Below are positions 26,391 through 32,846 of a stretch of 64,000 nucleotides of DNA, piece after piece. The notes below the pieces were generated by a model. It worked only from the letters and a program-made list of their open reading frames with translations. It made no database searches and was not told the DNA's origin. Both the position numbers and the translations under genes were made by a program. The number at the start of each line of letters is the position of its first letter. Position 1 is the first letter of the stretch. Source of the stretch: JACKBC01 sp041391125 (lineage in GTDB: Bacteria > Chloroflexota > Anaerolineae > Caldilineales > Caldilineaceae); the NCBI GenBank assembly GCA_041391125.1, contig JAWKON010000043.1, positions 1 to 64,000 of the forward strand, read 5' to 3'.

Positions 26391-26671
26391 AGATCAAATT
26401 TGCAGGCGAGATTTGGTTCTGGCGTGGTCCCGCGCCCTGGTACTTTGTGACCGTTCCAGCCGAGCAATGCCAAGAACTACACGCCATTTCCAGTTCAGTA
26501 ACCTATGGCTGGGGCATGATTCCAGTCACTGTGCAACTGGGCAAAAGTAAATGGGAAACTGCCTTGTGGCCCAAAGATGGAAGCTACATCGTACCCATCA
26601 AAACCAGTGTGCGCAAGGCCGAAAAGGTGGATGAAGGTGACAACGTCACGATTCGGCTTGAAGTTGGTTGA
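26387..26671 (+). CDS. DUF1905 protein
   Basis: ATG 26387 overlaps the stop of the GyrI-like gene (ATGA). 94 residues: KIKFAGEIWFWRGPAPWYFV, ISSSVTYGWGMIPVTVQLGK, WETALWPKDGSYIVPIKTSV and EGDNVTIRLEV. This is the compact double-psi-like barrel of DUF1905 (often fused to YdeI/OmpD-associated domains). Function unknown. Intact length. Confidence 0.85.
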   Translation: MKIKFAGEIWFWRGPAPWYFVTVPAEQCQELHAISSSVTYGWGMIPVTVQLGKSKWETALWPKDGSYIVPIKTSVRKAEKVDEGDNVTIRLEVG

Positions 26672-26684
26672 GATAGGAGATCAG

Positions 26685-26735
26685 ATGATGACCATCATTG
26701 ATAATGGAGTCGTGCATCATACCAATCGGATCTGA
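26685..26735 (+). pseudogene. Scrap of a VOC gene N-terminus
   Basis: After GAGATAGGAG a 16-codon frame reads MMTIIDNGVVHHTNRI then TGA. The NGVVHHTN pattern is the usual first strand of VOC proteins (metal His region). What follows for about 110 bp shows no continuation. It may be the surviving start of a deleted paralogue. Confidence 0.4.
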
Positions 26736-26849
26736 GTTACAGCGCAAAAGATAAATGACGACATTTTAGCGATTAATTGACAGCTCAATCATACTGAACT
26801 CCATCTGAAAATCGTGGTGTTTTGCAGGAGCCTTGAAACAGGAAAACCT

Positions 26850-27521
26850 ATGACTGGCAAACTTCGAGTGGCGATAGAAATCGGGCCAAAAGGTAAAAAG
26901 GTAGTGGCCGTAGCCGCAGAGTGGCCCGGTCTGGCGCGTGGGGCAAAAACGCAAGAGGCAGCCATGGAACGTTTACGCTCCTACATCCCACGGTATGCAA
27001 CGGTAGCAAAGTTAGCAGGGATGGAAGCGGCCTTTGCGGCCAACCCCACTGTCGACGTGGTGGAGCAGTATCCGGGTACGGGATCAACTGACTTTTGGGG
27101 TATCTCCTTTGCGTTTTCGAGCATCGACCAGGCAACCATGTCGGCGGAAGCATTAGAACGTGAGCTGACGCTGCTGGAAGCGTGCTGGGCGTTTTTTGAT
27201 GATGTGCGTGCGCGCGTATCGGCTGAAATGCAGAAGGGGCCGCGCGGCGGCGGGCGGGATCGGGATCACATCGTCCGTCATGTCCTTACCAACGAGCAGG
27301 ACTGGGCAAAGGGGCTTGGCGTGCACACACCCGACGGTGCGATGCTGACCAGCGAGGGGCTGCAAGCGCATCGCGATGCCTATTGCCACGCAATCCGGGA
27401 CTATCACGCACAGGGCAAATCGGCCGGCAAGAGGCCTTTGCGGTACCTAATTCGCCACACCGCATTTCACACGCTCGATCACGCCTGGGAAATGGAAGAT
27501 AAGGATCTGACTGATAAATGA
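26850..27521 (+). CDS. Conserved hypothetical, DinB-like C-terminus
   Basis: ATG 26850 (GGAGCC and AGGAAAA upstream). 223 residues. The N-terminal 65 residues resemble a HicB-like strand-helix module (LRVAIEIGPKGKKVVAVAAE, WPGLARGAKTQEAAMERLRS). The rest is helical with RDRDHIVRHVLTNEQDWAKG and PLRYLIRHTAFHTLDHAWEM, which recall the His-rich helices of DinB proteins. I do not recognise a named family for the whole. Placed between DUF1905 and isochorismatase-like genes on the same strand. Confidence 0.65.
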   Translation: MTGKLRVAIEIGPKGKKVVAVAAEWPGLARGAKTQEAAMERLRSYIPRYATVAKLAGMEAAFAANPTVDVVEQYPGTGSTDFWGISFAFSSIDQATMSAEALERELTLLEACWAFFDDVRARVSAEMQKGPRGGGRDRDHIVRHVLTNEQDWAKGLGVHTPDGAMLTSEGLQAHRDAYCHAIRDYHAQGKSAGKRPLRYLIRHTAFHTLDHAWEMEDKDLTDK

Positions 27522-27542
27522 GCGAGCAAGGGGAAAACTACT

Positions 27543-28120
27543 ATGGCAACCATTCGAGAAGGAAACAAGCAGGCATTACTGATTGTTGATGTGCAAGTTG
27601 GCGTGATGCAGACCGTTTGGGATGCGGATCGCGTCATTCGCAATGTGGCAAAAACAGTTGAGAAAGCACGCCAACAAAGCGTCCCCGTAATTTGGGTGCA
27701 ACATTCACATGATGAAGAAATCCCCTATGGCAGTTCGGCCTGGCAGTGGGTTCCCGAACTATCACCCGCAGAAGGTGAGGCGCGTGTCTACAAACAATTT
27801 AACTCATCATTTGAACAGACCAACCTTGAGGAAATTCTCGCCAGTCTCGGCGTGACGCATGTTGTCCTAGCTGGTGCAGCATCCAATTGGTGTATCCGCT
27901 CCACCGCCTATGGTGCGCTTGACCGAGGCTACGATCTGACCCTATCAAAGATGCGCATAGCACCGAATCCATAGAATCGAGGATAGTGCTGTCGTTGAAG
28001 CGGCGCACATTATTCGCGAGCTAAACACAGCGATGACGTGATGCATCATCCTGACACGCACCACCAGCACGGCAACTGTTGAAGAGTTTGATTTTGTTGT
28101 ATCTGACGGCCCGCTAAATG
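27543..28120 (+). pseudogene. Isochorismatase-like cysteine hydrolase, C-terminally broken
   Basis: ATG 27543 after GGGGAAAA. The first 137 residues are normal: ALLIVDVQVGVM (catalytic Asp), PVIWVQHSHDEE, VYKQFNSSF (Lys), VVLAGAASNWCIRSTAYGAL (catalytic Cys). Then the frame ends as RIAPNP. Other frames restore KDAHSTESIE, EDSAVVEAAHIIRELNTAMT and TATVEEFDF, but also contain a TGA where Trp is expected (ACG TGA, about 28038). So at least two indels and one nonsense codon lie in the last 50 residues. The enzyme class hydrolyses vinyl ethers or amides. Confidence 0.75.
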
Positions 28121-28203
28121 ATATGATGCTAGACTGTGAGATAGGCGTATATGGCGGCGACGTGACGCGAATGTGGAGTTGAAGCGCACATGGACAATCA
28201 GGT

Positions 28204-29445
28204 ATGCTAAACATTGATATCGACGTTGCCCGTCGCTTTATCCTCGGCAAGCAAGGTTTATGGCCCGGACGACGTTGGCAAGGTTCTCAAGGCACAGAGC
28301 AGGCCATGCGCGCTATGGAGTATTTGCAGTTGGATCCACTGCAAATCATCGCCCGCAGCCACGACATCCAACTGTACAGTCGGGTGCTCGATTACACGCC
28401 CGGCCAATGGGAAGATGTGACTTATGCACAGCGCAAGTTCTTCGACTGGGGTGGCTGGCTGGCGGCGCGGCCGATGGTTGAGCTGCCCCACTGGCGCGTT
28501 ATTATGCACCATGAACGCGAGCACATGCCGCGCCTGCGCGCAACGGCGGCAGAACACGCCGATGCGATTGTGGAGATGCGGGGAATTTTACGCGCACGCG
28601 AGACCGTGACCAATCGCGATTTCAAGATGTCATCGCGCAAGCGTACAGAGAATTACCGCGGGCGCAAGGATAGCGCGCTGGCGCTTTACTACTTGTGGCG
28701 TACGGGCGAAGTGATGACCCACAGTCGCGCAAACTTCGAGCGCGTCTATGCGCTGACGGAAAGGGTGGCGCCACCAGAACTGCTCTATGAGAGTGCCGAG
28801 GCGACCGTGGACCGTTTTCTGGTCAAAAAGGAGATCGGTTTTGCCGGTCTCTCACGGCTGGCTCGCTCTAGTGATGCATTTCAGCGCGGTATGCCTTTTG
28901 AGAAAGCGCAACAGTTGCGGGAAGCGATGGTGGCCGATGGTGAGATTGTTGAGATTAAGGTCGAAGGTTGGAAACCGATGCAGTACGCTCTCAGCAGCGA
29001 TATCGAGCTATTAAACGATCTATGCGCCGGACGCGTACCAGCGGCGTGGACGCTAATCGATAAAAGCCCCACTGACGAGGTAGTTTTTCTGGCCCCGCTC
29101 GATCCGGTCAGCGCGCGGGGGCGCGCCAAGATTCTGTTCGGCTTCGACTATATCTGGGAAGTTTACAAGCCCATCGAGAAGCGTCAATTTGGTTACTATG
29201 TTCTGCCGATTCTATGGGGTGACCGGCTGGTGGCGCGCTTTGATAGCAAGCTAGATCGGACAACAAACACGTTTGTCGTTCTCGGCTTCTGGTTGGAAGA
29301 TAAGGCGCTGGGCAAAAATGAGGCCTTTGCCGAGGCGCTGGCTCGCGGCTTTGCGCGCTTTGTCGCCTTTCTCGGCGCGGACAAGGTGGATGCAACGGTG
29401 ATTGGTGAGCCGCTGTTGTTAAATCGGATAATCGAGCACCTATAG
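28204..29445 (+). CDS. YcaQ/AlkX-like winged-helix DNA glycosylase (HTH_42)
   Basis: ATG 28204. 413 residues covering the whole HTH_42 family: ARRFILGKQGL at the N-terminus, EYLQLDPLQIIARSHD with the Q42-L-D44 catalytic-type motif, RVLDYTPGQW, VMTHSRANFERVYALTERV (winged helix), PLDPVSARGRAKILFGFDY and EVYKPIEKRQFGYYVLPILW near the C-terminus. Characterised relatives excise N-alkylated bases and unhook interstrand crosslinks. The QxD motif places it nearer E. coli YcaQ than the QxQ-type AlkZ, as I recall the family. It acts alone on DNA. Intact. Confidence 0.85.
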   Translation: MLNIDIDVARRFILGKQGLWPGRRWQGSQGTEQAMRAMEYLQLDPLQIIARSHDIQLYSRVLDYTPGQWEDVTYAQRKFFDWGGWLAARPMVELPHWRVIMHHEREHMPRLRATAAEHADAIVEMRGILRARETVTNRDFKMSSRKRTENYRGRKDSALALYYLWRTGEVMTHSRANFERVYALTERVAPPELLYESAEATVDRFLVKKEIGFAGLSRLARSSDAFQRGMPFEKAQQLREAMVADGEIVEIKVEGWKPMQYALSSDIELLNDLCAGRVPAAWTLIDKSPTDEVVFLAPLDPVSARGRAKILFGFDYIWEVYKPIEKRQFGYYVLPILWGDRLVARFDSKLDRTTNTFVVLGFWLEDKALGKNEAFAEALARGFARFVAFLGADKVDATVIGEPLLLNRIIEHL

Positions 29446-29495
29446 ATGAAGTAGTCAGGCAGGTTCTCCAGATTAGCCAGGGATAAAGTGCTGCC

Positions 29496-29786
29496 ATGCA
29501 ATTTATGCGACGCGTGCGGGAAGGGATTCGCAGAGGAGAGATCACAACGACGATTCGGATTTGGCAAACGCCACATGTCAAGATTGGCGGGTGCTACAAA
29601 TTGGGGAATGGCGAAGTTGTGGTCGAATCGCTCATGCCCAACGCCCGCTCGGACATCACATCCACAATGGTGGCGTACGAGTCGGGCTTTGATGGGCTGA
29701 TTGATTTACTCAAGACTGCCAAACATGGTCCGGGGACAAACGTCTATTTCACCCAGTTTCGCTACCAGGAGTGTTCCGGTGATTGA
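29496..29786 (+). CDS. ASCH/PUA-like small protein
   Basis: ATG 29496. 96 residues: MQFMRRVREGIRRGEITTTI, RIWQTPHVKIGGCYKLGNGE, VVVESLMPNARSDITSTM, ESGFDGLIDLLKTAKHGPGT, VYFTQFRYQE. The RREGIRxGEITxTxRxW start and the GxYKLGxGxVxV strand fit the ASCH/PUA-like fold, which binds RNA or modified nucleotides. Not certain at family level; intact. Confidence 0.65.
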   Translation: MQFMRRVREGIRRGEITTTIRIWQTPHVKIGGCYKLGNGEVVVESLMPNARSDITSTMVAYESGFDGLIDLLKTAKHGPGTNVYFTQFRYQECSGD

Positions 29787-29800
29787 AAGGAGAAACGCTT

Positions 29801-29875
29801 ATGGATCGGCCTTGGGGAATCCGAACGGCCAGCTTCCAATATCCGGGTGGTTACATCTGGGAAATCGCTAAATAA
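29801..29875 (+). pseudogene. C-terminal scrap of a VOC gene
   Basis: A 24-codon frame behind AAAGGAG reads MDRPWGIRTASFQYPGGYIW then EIAK. PWGxRxxxFxxPxGYxWEIA is the classic VOC C-terminus. No upstream domain is present, so it is a remnant that happens to have a ribosome-binding site. Confidence 0.55.
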
Positions 29876-29881
29876 CTTATT

Positions 29882-30280
29882 ATGGCTACACAACAAGACG
29901 TACGCGAAATTGCGCTGGCTTTCCCCGAAACCAGCGAAGCGCCGGATCAGTTCGCCTTTTCCGTCAACAACAAAGGCAAGCAGAAGGGTTTTGTTTGGAT
30001 TTGGATGGAACGCATCGAGCCTAAGAAAGCGCGCGTACCCAATCCAGATGTCATCGCCATACGGGTGGCCAATCTGGATGAGAAGGATTTTCTGCTAGCC
30101 GCACAGCCGGACAAATTCTTTACCGAGCCGCACTACAACGGCTTTCCGGCCATTTTGCTGCGACTCGCAAACGTGGACTATGATGAGTTGAGCGCGTTGC
30201 TCCTCAATGGTTGGTCGTGTCAAGCGCCGGCCGCGCTCGTCAAGCAATTCAAGGCTGAACTTGAAGGCAAGAACAATTGA
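29882..30280 (+). CDS. MmcQ/YjbR-family protein
   Basis: ATG 29882. 132 residues: QQDVREIALAFPETSEAPDQ, KGFVWIWMERIEPKKARVPN, VIAIRVANLDEKDFLLAAQP, DKFFTEPHYNGFPAILLRLA, ELSALLLNGWSCQAPAALVK. The FPExxE...HxGFPAxLxRL pattern is that of MmcQ/YjbR (CyaY-like double-wing DNA-binding fold). Role unknown. Only seven bases separate it from the VOC scrap. Confidence 0.8.
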   Translation: MATQQDVREIALAFPETSEAPDQFAFSVNNKGKQKGFVWIWMERIEPKKARVPNPDVIAIRVANLDEKDFLLAAQPDKFFTEPHYNGFPAILLRLANVDYDELSALLLNGWSCQAPAALVKQFKAELEGKNN

Positions 30281-30282
30281 TT

Positions 30283-30675
30283 ATGATAGAAATTCCCACT
30301 GATCGACCGTGTTTTGAAGGCGAAATCGCCACCTATTGGTTGGAGGACGATGGCATTTTGGTTTCACTTTCCAAAGACGTCAAGCGCACGGTTGAAAATA
30401 TTACAGCGAATGTGGCCCTGGTGAAACAGATTACCGACAACAAACGCGCGCCATTGCTCATCTATCTAACGAATTCCCCTGTGCCGGATAGAGCCACGCG
30501 CCAGTTTTCCACCGCGCAATTGCCCACGGTTTATACAGCCATGGCCATGATTTCAGATTCAGGGTTGGCCAAATTTATTATGAACTTACTCTTTAAGTTT
30601 CAGGCGCCGCCCATTCCCATGCAGAATTTCACGGATGCTACGGAAGCGAGAATATGGTTGAGGCAATATCTGTAA
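30283..30675 (+). CDS. STAS-like small protein (DUF7793-like)
   Basis: ATG 30283 just after the MmcQ stop (a TTG two codons upstream overlaps it). About 130 residues: RPCFEGEIATYWLEDDGILV, KDVKRTVENITANVALVKQI, RAPLLIYLTNSPVPDRATRQ and a C-terminal helix-strand with DATEARIWLRQYL. The strand-helix order resembles STAS/SpoIIAA-like domains. Family call tentative. Probably co-transcribed with the MmcQ gene. Confidence 0.65.
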   Translation: MIEIPTDRPCFEGEIATYWLEDDGILVSLSKDVKRTVENITANVALVKQITDNKRAPLLIYLTNSPVPDRATRQFSTAQLPTVYTAMAMISDSGLAKFIMNLLFKFQAPPIPMQNFTDATEARIWLRQYL

Positions 30676-30701
30676 GATGATCGCATAAGGAGGAGCAACT
30701 C

Positions 30702-30998
30702 ATGATCCGAGTCAAATTACCCCATCACTTGCGCACCTTGACAGGCGTACAGGGCGAGGTGGAGATTGAAGTCGAAGGCGCAATTACCCAGCGCTCAGTT
30801 TTGGACGCGTTGGAGGCCGCCTATCCCGTGCTGTGCGGCACGATCCGCGAGCGCGCAACGGGCAAGCGCCGTTCGCTGGTGCGCTTCTTTGCCGATGGGG
30901 AAGATTGGTCCCACGAAGCGCCAGATACGCCGCTGCCCGCGCGCGTGGCCAGTGGACAGGAACCATTTTTGGTCGTGGGCGCTATGGCGGGAGGATAA
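30702..30998 (+). CDS. MoaD/ThiS-like ubiquitin-fold protein with C-terminal GG
   Basis: ATG 30702 behind AAGGAGGAG. 98 residues of beta-grasp type: MIRVKLPHHLRTLTGVQGEV, RSVLDALEAAYPVLCGTIRE, LVRFFADGEDWSHEAPDTPL and VVGAMAGG at the end. The terminal Gly-Gly is the thiocarboxylate site of MoaD/ThiS sulfur carriers, normally adenylated by a MoeB/ThiF enzyme; none is seen in this window. Relatives of this kind are commonly found beside BNR-propeller genes like the one at 22272, as I recall. Partner and pathway unknown. Confidence 0.8.
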   Translation: MIRVKLPHHLRTLTGVQGEVEIEVEGAITQRSVLDALEAAYPVLCGTIRERATGKRRSLVRFFADGEDWSHEAPDTPLPARVASGQEPFLVVGAMAGG

Positions 30999-31011
30999 AA
31001 AATAAACACAG

Positions 31012-31086
31012 CAGCCCTGGGCGTGCGAAATCCAACTGACCGATCCGGACGGCAATCGTCTATGCATCGGAGAAAGGAGAGAATAA
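31012..31086 (+). pseudogene. C-terminal scrap of another VOC gene
   Basis: The frame from 31012 reads QPWACEIQLTDPDGNRLCIG then ERRE and stop TAA 31084-31086. TDPDGNRL is the VOC C-terminal signature. No start or upstream domain remains, because the MoaD-like gene ends just before it. Confidence 0.55.
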
Positions 31087-31454
31087 TGCCAACCAATAAC
31101 CAAGAAGTCACCGCCATGATCGAAGGGTTAAATTCGCCCCAGAAAGAGATCTGCGCCCAATTGAGAAGGCTAATTGACAGAGAGTTCCCCGCTCTCGAAG
31201 AGAAGTGGCGCTGGTCACGCCCTGTCTATGCGACCGCCGATGGAAATATCTGCTACATGGTTGCCAACAAGAATGACGTCAACTTTGGTTTTGATCACGG
31301 CGCCAAACTCGACGATCCCAAGGGATTGCTAAAGGGTACTGGCGCCAACATGCGCCATACCAAAATTCGCAAACTAGAGGAACTTGATCTCGACTATTGT
31401 CAAGTGCTCTTGGCTCAGGCGATTGAGATTGCGCACACCGTAGGAGAAGCATAA
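31086..31454 (+). CDS. DUF1801/YdhG-like protein
   Basis: ATG 31086 after AAAGGAGAG, overlapping by one base the stop of the VOC scrap. 122 residues: IEGLNSPQKEICAQLRRLID, FPALEEKWRWSRPVYATADG, ICYMVANKNDVNFGFDHGAK, GTGANMRHTKIRKLEELDL. The WSRPVY...NxGFxxGAxLxDPxGLLxGTGxxMRHxKI pattern is that of DUF1801, possibly an iron-binding fold. Intact; role unknown. Confidence 0.8.
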   Translation: MPTNNQEVTAMIEGLNSPQKEICAQLRRLIDREFPALEEKWRWSRPVYATADGNICYMVANKNDVNFGFDHGAKLDDPKGLLKGTGANMRHTKIRKLEELDLDYCQVLLAQAIEIAHTVGEA

Positions 31455-31865
31455 ATGCATTCGACAAATTACTTCAACGCGTTCATTGAAATTGCCGAGG
31501 ACTGTTCAGCAACGCGCGGCGAAATACCCCCCGTCAAAGGGGATAAGAAAACCGTGGCCAATCTGCAATTTGCAATGGTGCACAAGCATCCCTACGAATT
31601 TACCTCAGATGAAGTCATTTTTTCTGTTTTTGCCATTCGTAAAGAAATTCCAGCAGCAGAATGGGCCGAGCAGCGCGAACTTTTCTTCTCTAAAGGGCAG
31701 CCCTGCTTACGAGCTTCTCCCCTGACCAAAAGTTATGGCTGGGGTATTCACAGCAACGCGGAAGGCAAAATCGCCATGTTTGGCGTAGAATCAGATGAGT
31801 ATCAACGTTTGGTGGCTGATGACTCCGTGGTCAAGACCAAAGCTATGCGCTCCAAACGAGCTTGA
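31455..31865 (+). CDS. DUF6157-like protein
   Basis: ATG 31455 lies directly after the preceding stop. 136 residues: HSTNYFNAFIEIAEDCSATR, GEIPPVKGDKKTVANLQFAM, YEFTSDEVIFSVFAIRKEIP, GQPCLRASPLTKSYGWGIHS, GKIAMFGVESDEYQRLVADD. The pattern CLRASPLTKxYGWGIHxNxEGKIALY is that of DUF6157. No known function. Last gene of the plus-strand array. Confidence 0.8.
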   Translation: MHSTNYFNAFIEIAEDCSATRGEIPPVKGDKKTVANLQFAMVHKHPYEFTSDEVIFSVFAIRKEIPAAEWAEQRELFFSKGQPCLRASPLTKSYGWGIHSNAEGKIAMFGVESDEYQRLVADDSVVKTKAMRSKRA

Positions 31866-31930
31866 ACAAATACCATAAGGTGAATTGGCTATTTCAAGTG
31901 GGTAATTAATTTTGGCGTTTATATCCATAA

Positions 31931-31970
31931 ACAGAAGCGGCGCACCAGTAATGTGCGCCGCTTCTGTTTG
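31931..31970. terminator. Bidirectional intrinsic terminator
   Basis: ACAGAAGCGGCGCAC (31931-31945) pairs perfectly with GTGCGCCGCTTCTGT (31953-31967) around a 7-nt loop, with TTTG on the plus side and TTTATGG on the minus side. It separates the convergent DUF6157 and YceI genes. Confidence 0.85.
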
Positions 31971-31997
31971 TTCCATTAAAAAGGGATTTTGCGACTT

Positions 31998-32519
31998 TTA
32001 TTGCTTCACCAATTCAGTCTCAATATCGATTTGCACATCATCGCCCACCAATACGCCCCCCGTCTCTAGCGCCTGGTTCCAGGTCAAGCCCCAATCTTTG
32101 CGGCTGATTTTGCCAGTAGCGGTAAAGCCAGCGCTGGTGGTTCCCCATGGGCTCTTGGCCTGGCCGGCATATTCCACATCCAGCGTCACCGGGTGCGTCA
32201 CGCCCTTGATGGTCAGGTCGCCATGCAGTTTGCCTTGATTTTCGCCTGTTTTTTCGGCGCTGGTGCTTTTGAAGGTGATTGACGGATAGGTGGCTGCATC
32301 AAAAAAATCCGGGGATTTCAGGTGACCGTCACGTTGCTCTTCGCGTGTATTAATGCTGTCCACGTCAATCGTTACCTCGACAGTCGAGTTCGTCGGCTCA
32401 TTCTCATCAAAATCAACCGTGCCGCTGAACTTCTCAAAGCTGCCGCGCACCTTGCTGATCATCATGTGGCGTACCGTAAACTGGACATGCGAGTGGGTGG
32501 GATCAATTTGCCAGGCCAT
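31998..32519 (-). CDS. YceI-family protein
   Basis: ATG at 32517-32519, GGAAAACC upstream. 173 residues: WQIDPTHSHVQFTVRHMMIS, KVRGSFEKFSGTVDFDENEP, VEVTIDVDSINTREEQRDGH, LKSPDFFDAATYPSITFKST, KISRKDWGLTWNQALETGGV. This is the full YceI lipocalin-like barrel, which binds long isoprenoid or other amphiphilic ligands. There is no signal peptide, so it is probably cytoplasmic. Monocistronic, ending at the strong terminator near 31950. Confidence 0.9.
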   Translation of the reverse strand: MAWQIDPTHSHVQFTVRHMMISKVRGSFEKFSGTVDFDENEPTNSTVEVTIDVDSINTREEQRDGHLKSPDFFDAATYPSITFKSTSAEKTGENQGKLHGDLTIKGVTHPVTLDVEYAGQAKSPWGTTSAGFTATGKISRKDWGLTWNQALETGGVLVGDDVQIDIETELVKQ

Positions 32520-32743
32520 AGGTTTTCCTTTGTTTTCTTGGATATGATTGTCATTAAAATCCTAAATTGGGGCAAGTTTTTAATTCGACGCCGAATAGCT
32601 TAACATCAAAACATACTTGCATGTGAACACTTTCGCGCCAAACGGACGGCGCATCTGTGAGCTTATTCACAGTTCACCCTTTTTCTAACTCAATTTGGTG
32701 GATTATGGTACACTAGAGTACTGATCTTGAATTATTGTTTTTT

Positions 32744-32828
32744 GGGGATTAGGGATTAGGGATTAGGAATTAGGGATTAGGGCCGTATGCAAGCCCAATC
32801 CTTATTCCCCAGTCCCCTATCCCCCTCC
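32744..32828. repeat. Heptamer tandem repeats as inverted arms upstream of the MTHFR gene
   Basis: The left arm is GGGATTA repeated about five times (32744-32782). The right arm is four or five C-rich heptamers (CCAATCC, TTATTCC, CCAGTCC, CCTATCC, CCCTCC; 32793-32828) that pair with it. It ends 19 bases before the start codon. Confidence 0.75.
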
Positions 32829-32846
32829 TACCAAACCAGAGAAATT

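Noticed and set aside
20637..31865. Integron-like cassette array
   Set aside because: No attC-like paired sites between genes and no integrase gene were seen.
32640..32846. Possible S-adenosylmethionine riboswitch before the homocysteine methyltransferase/MTHFR gene
   Set aside because: No S-box core elements could be traced; the region is taken up by heptamer repeats.
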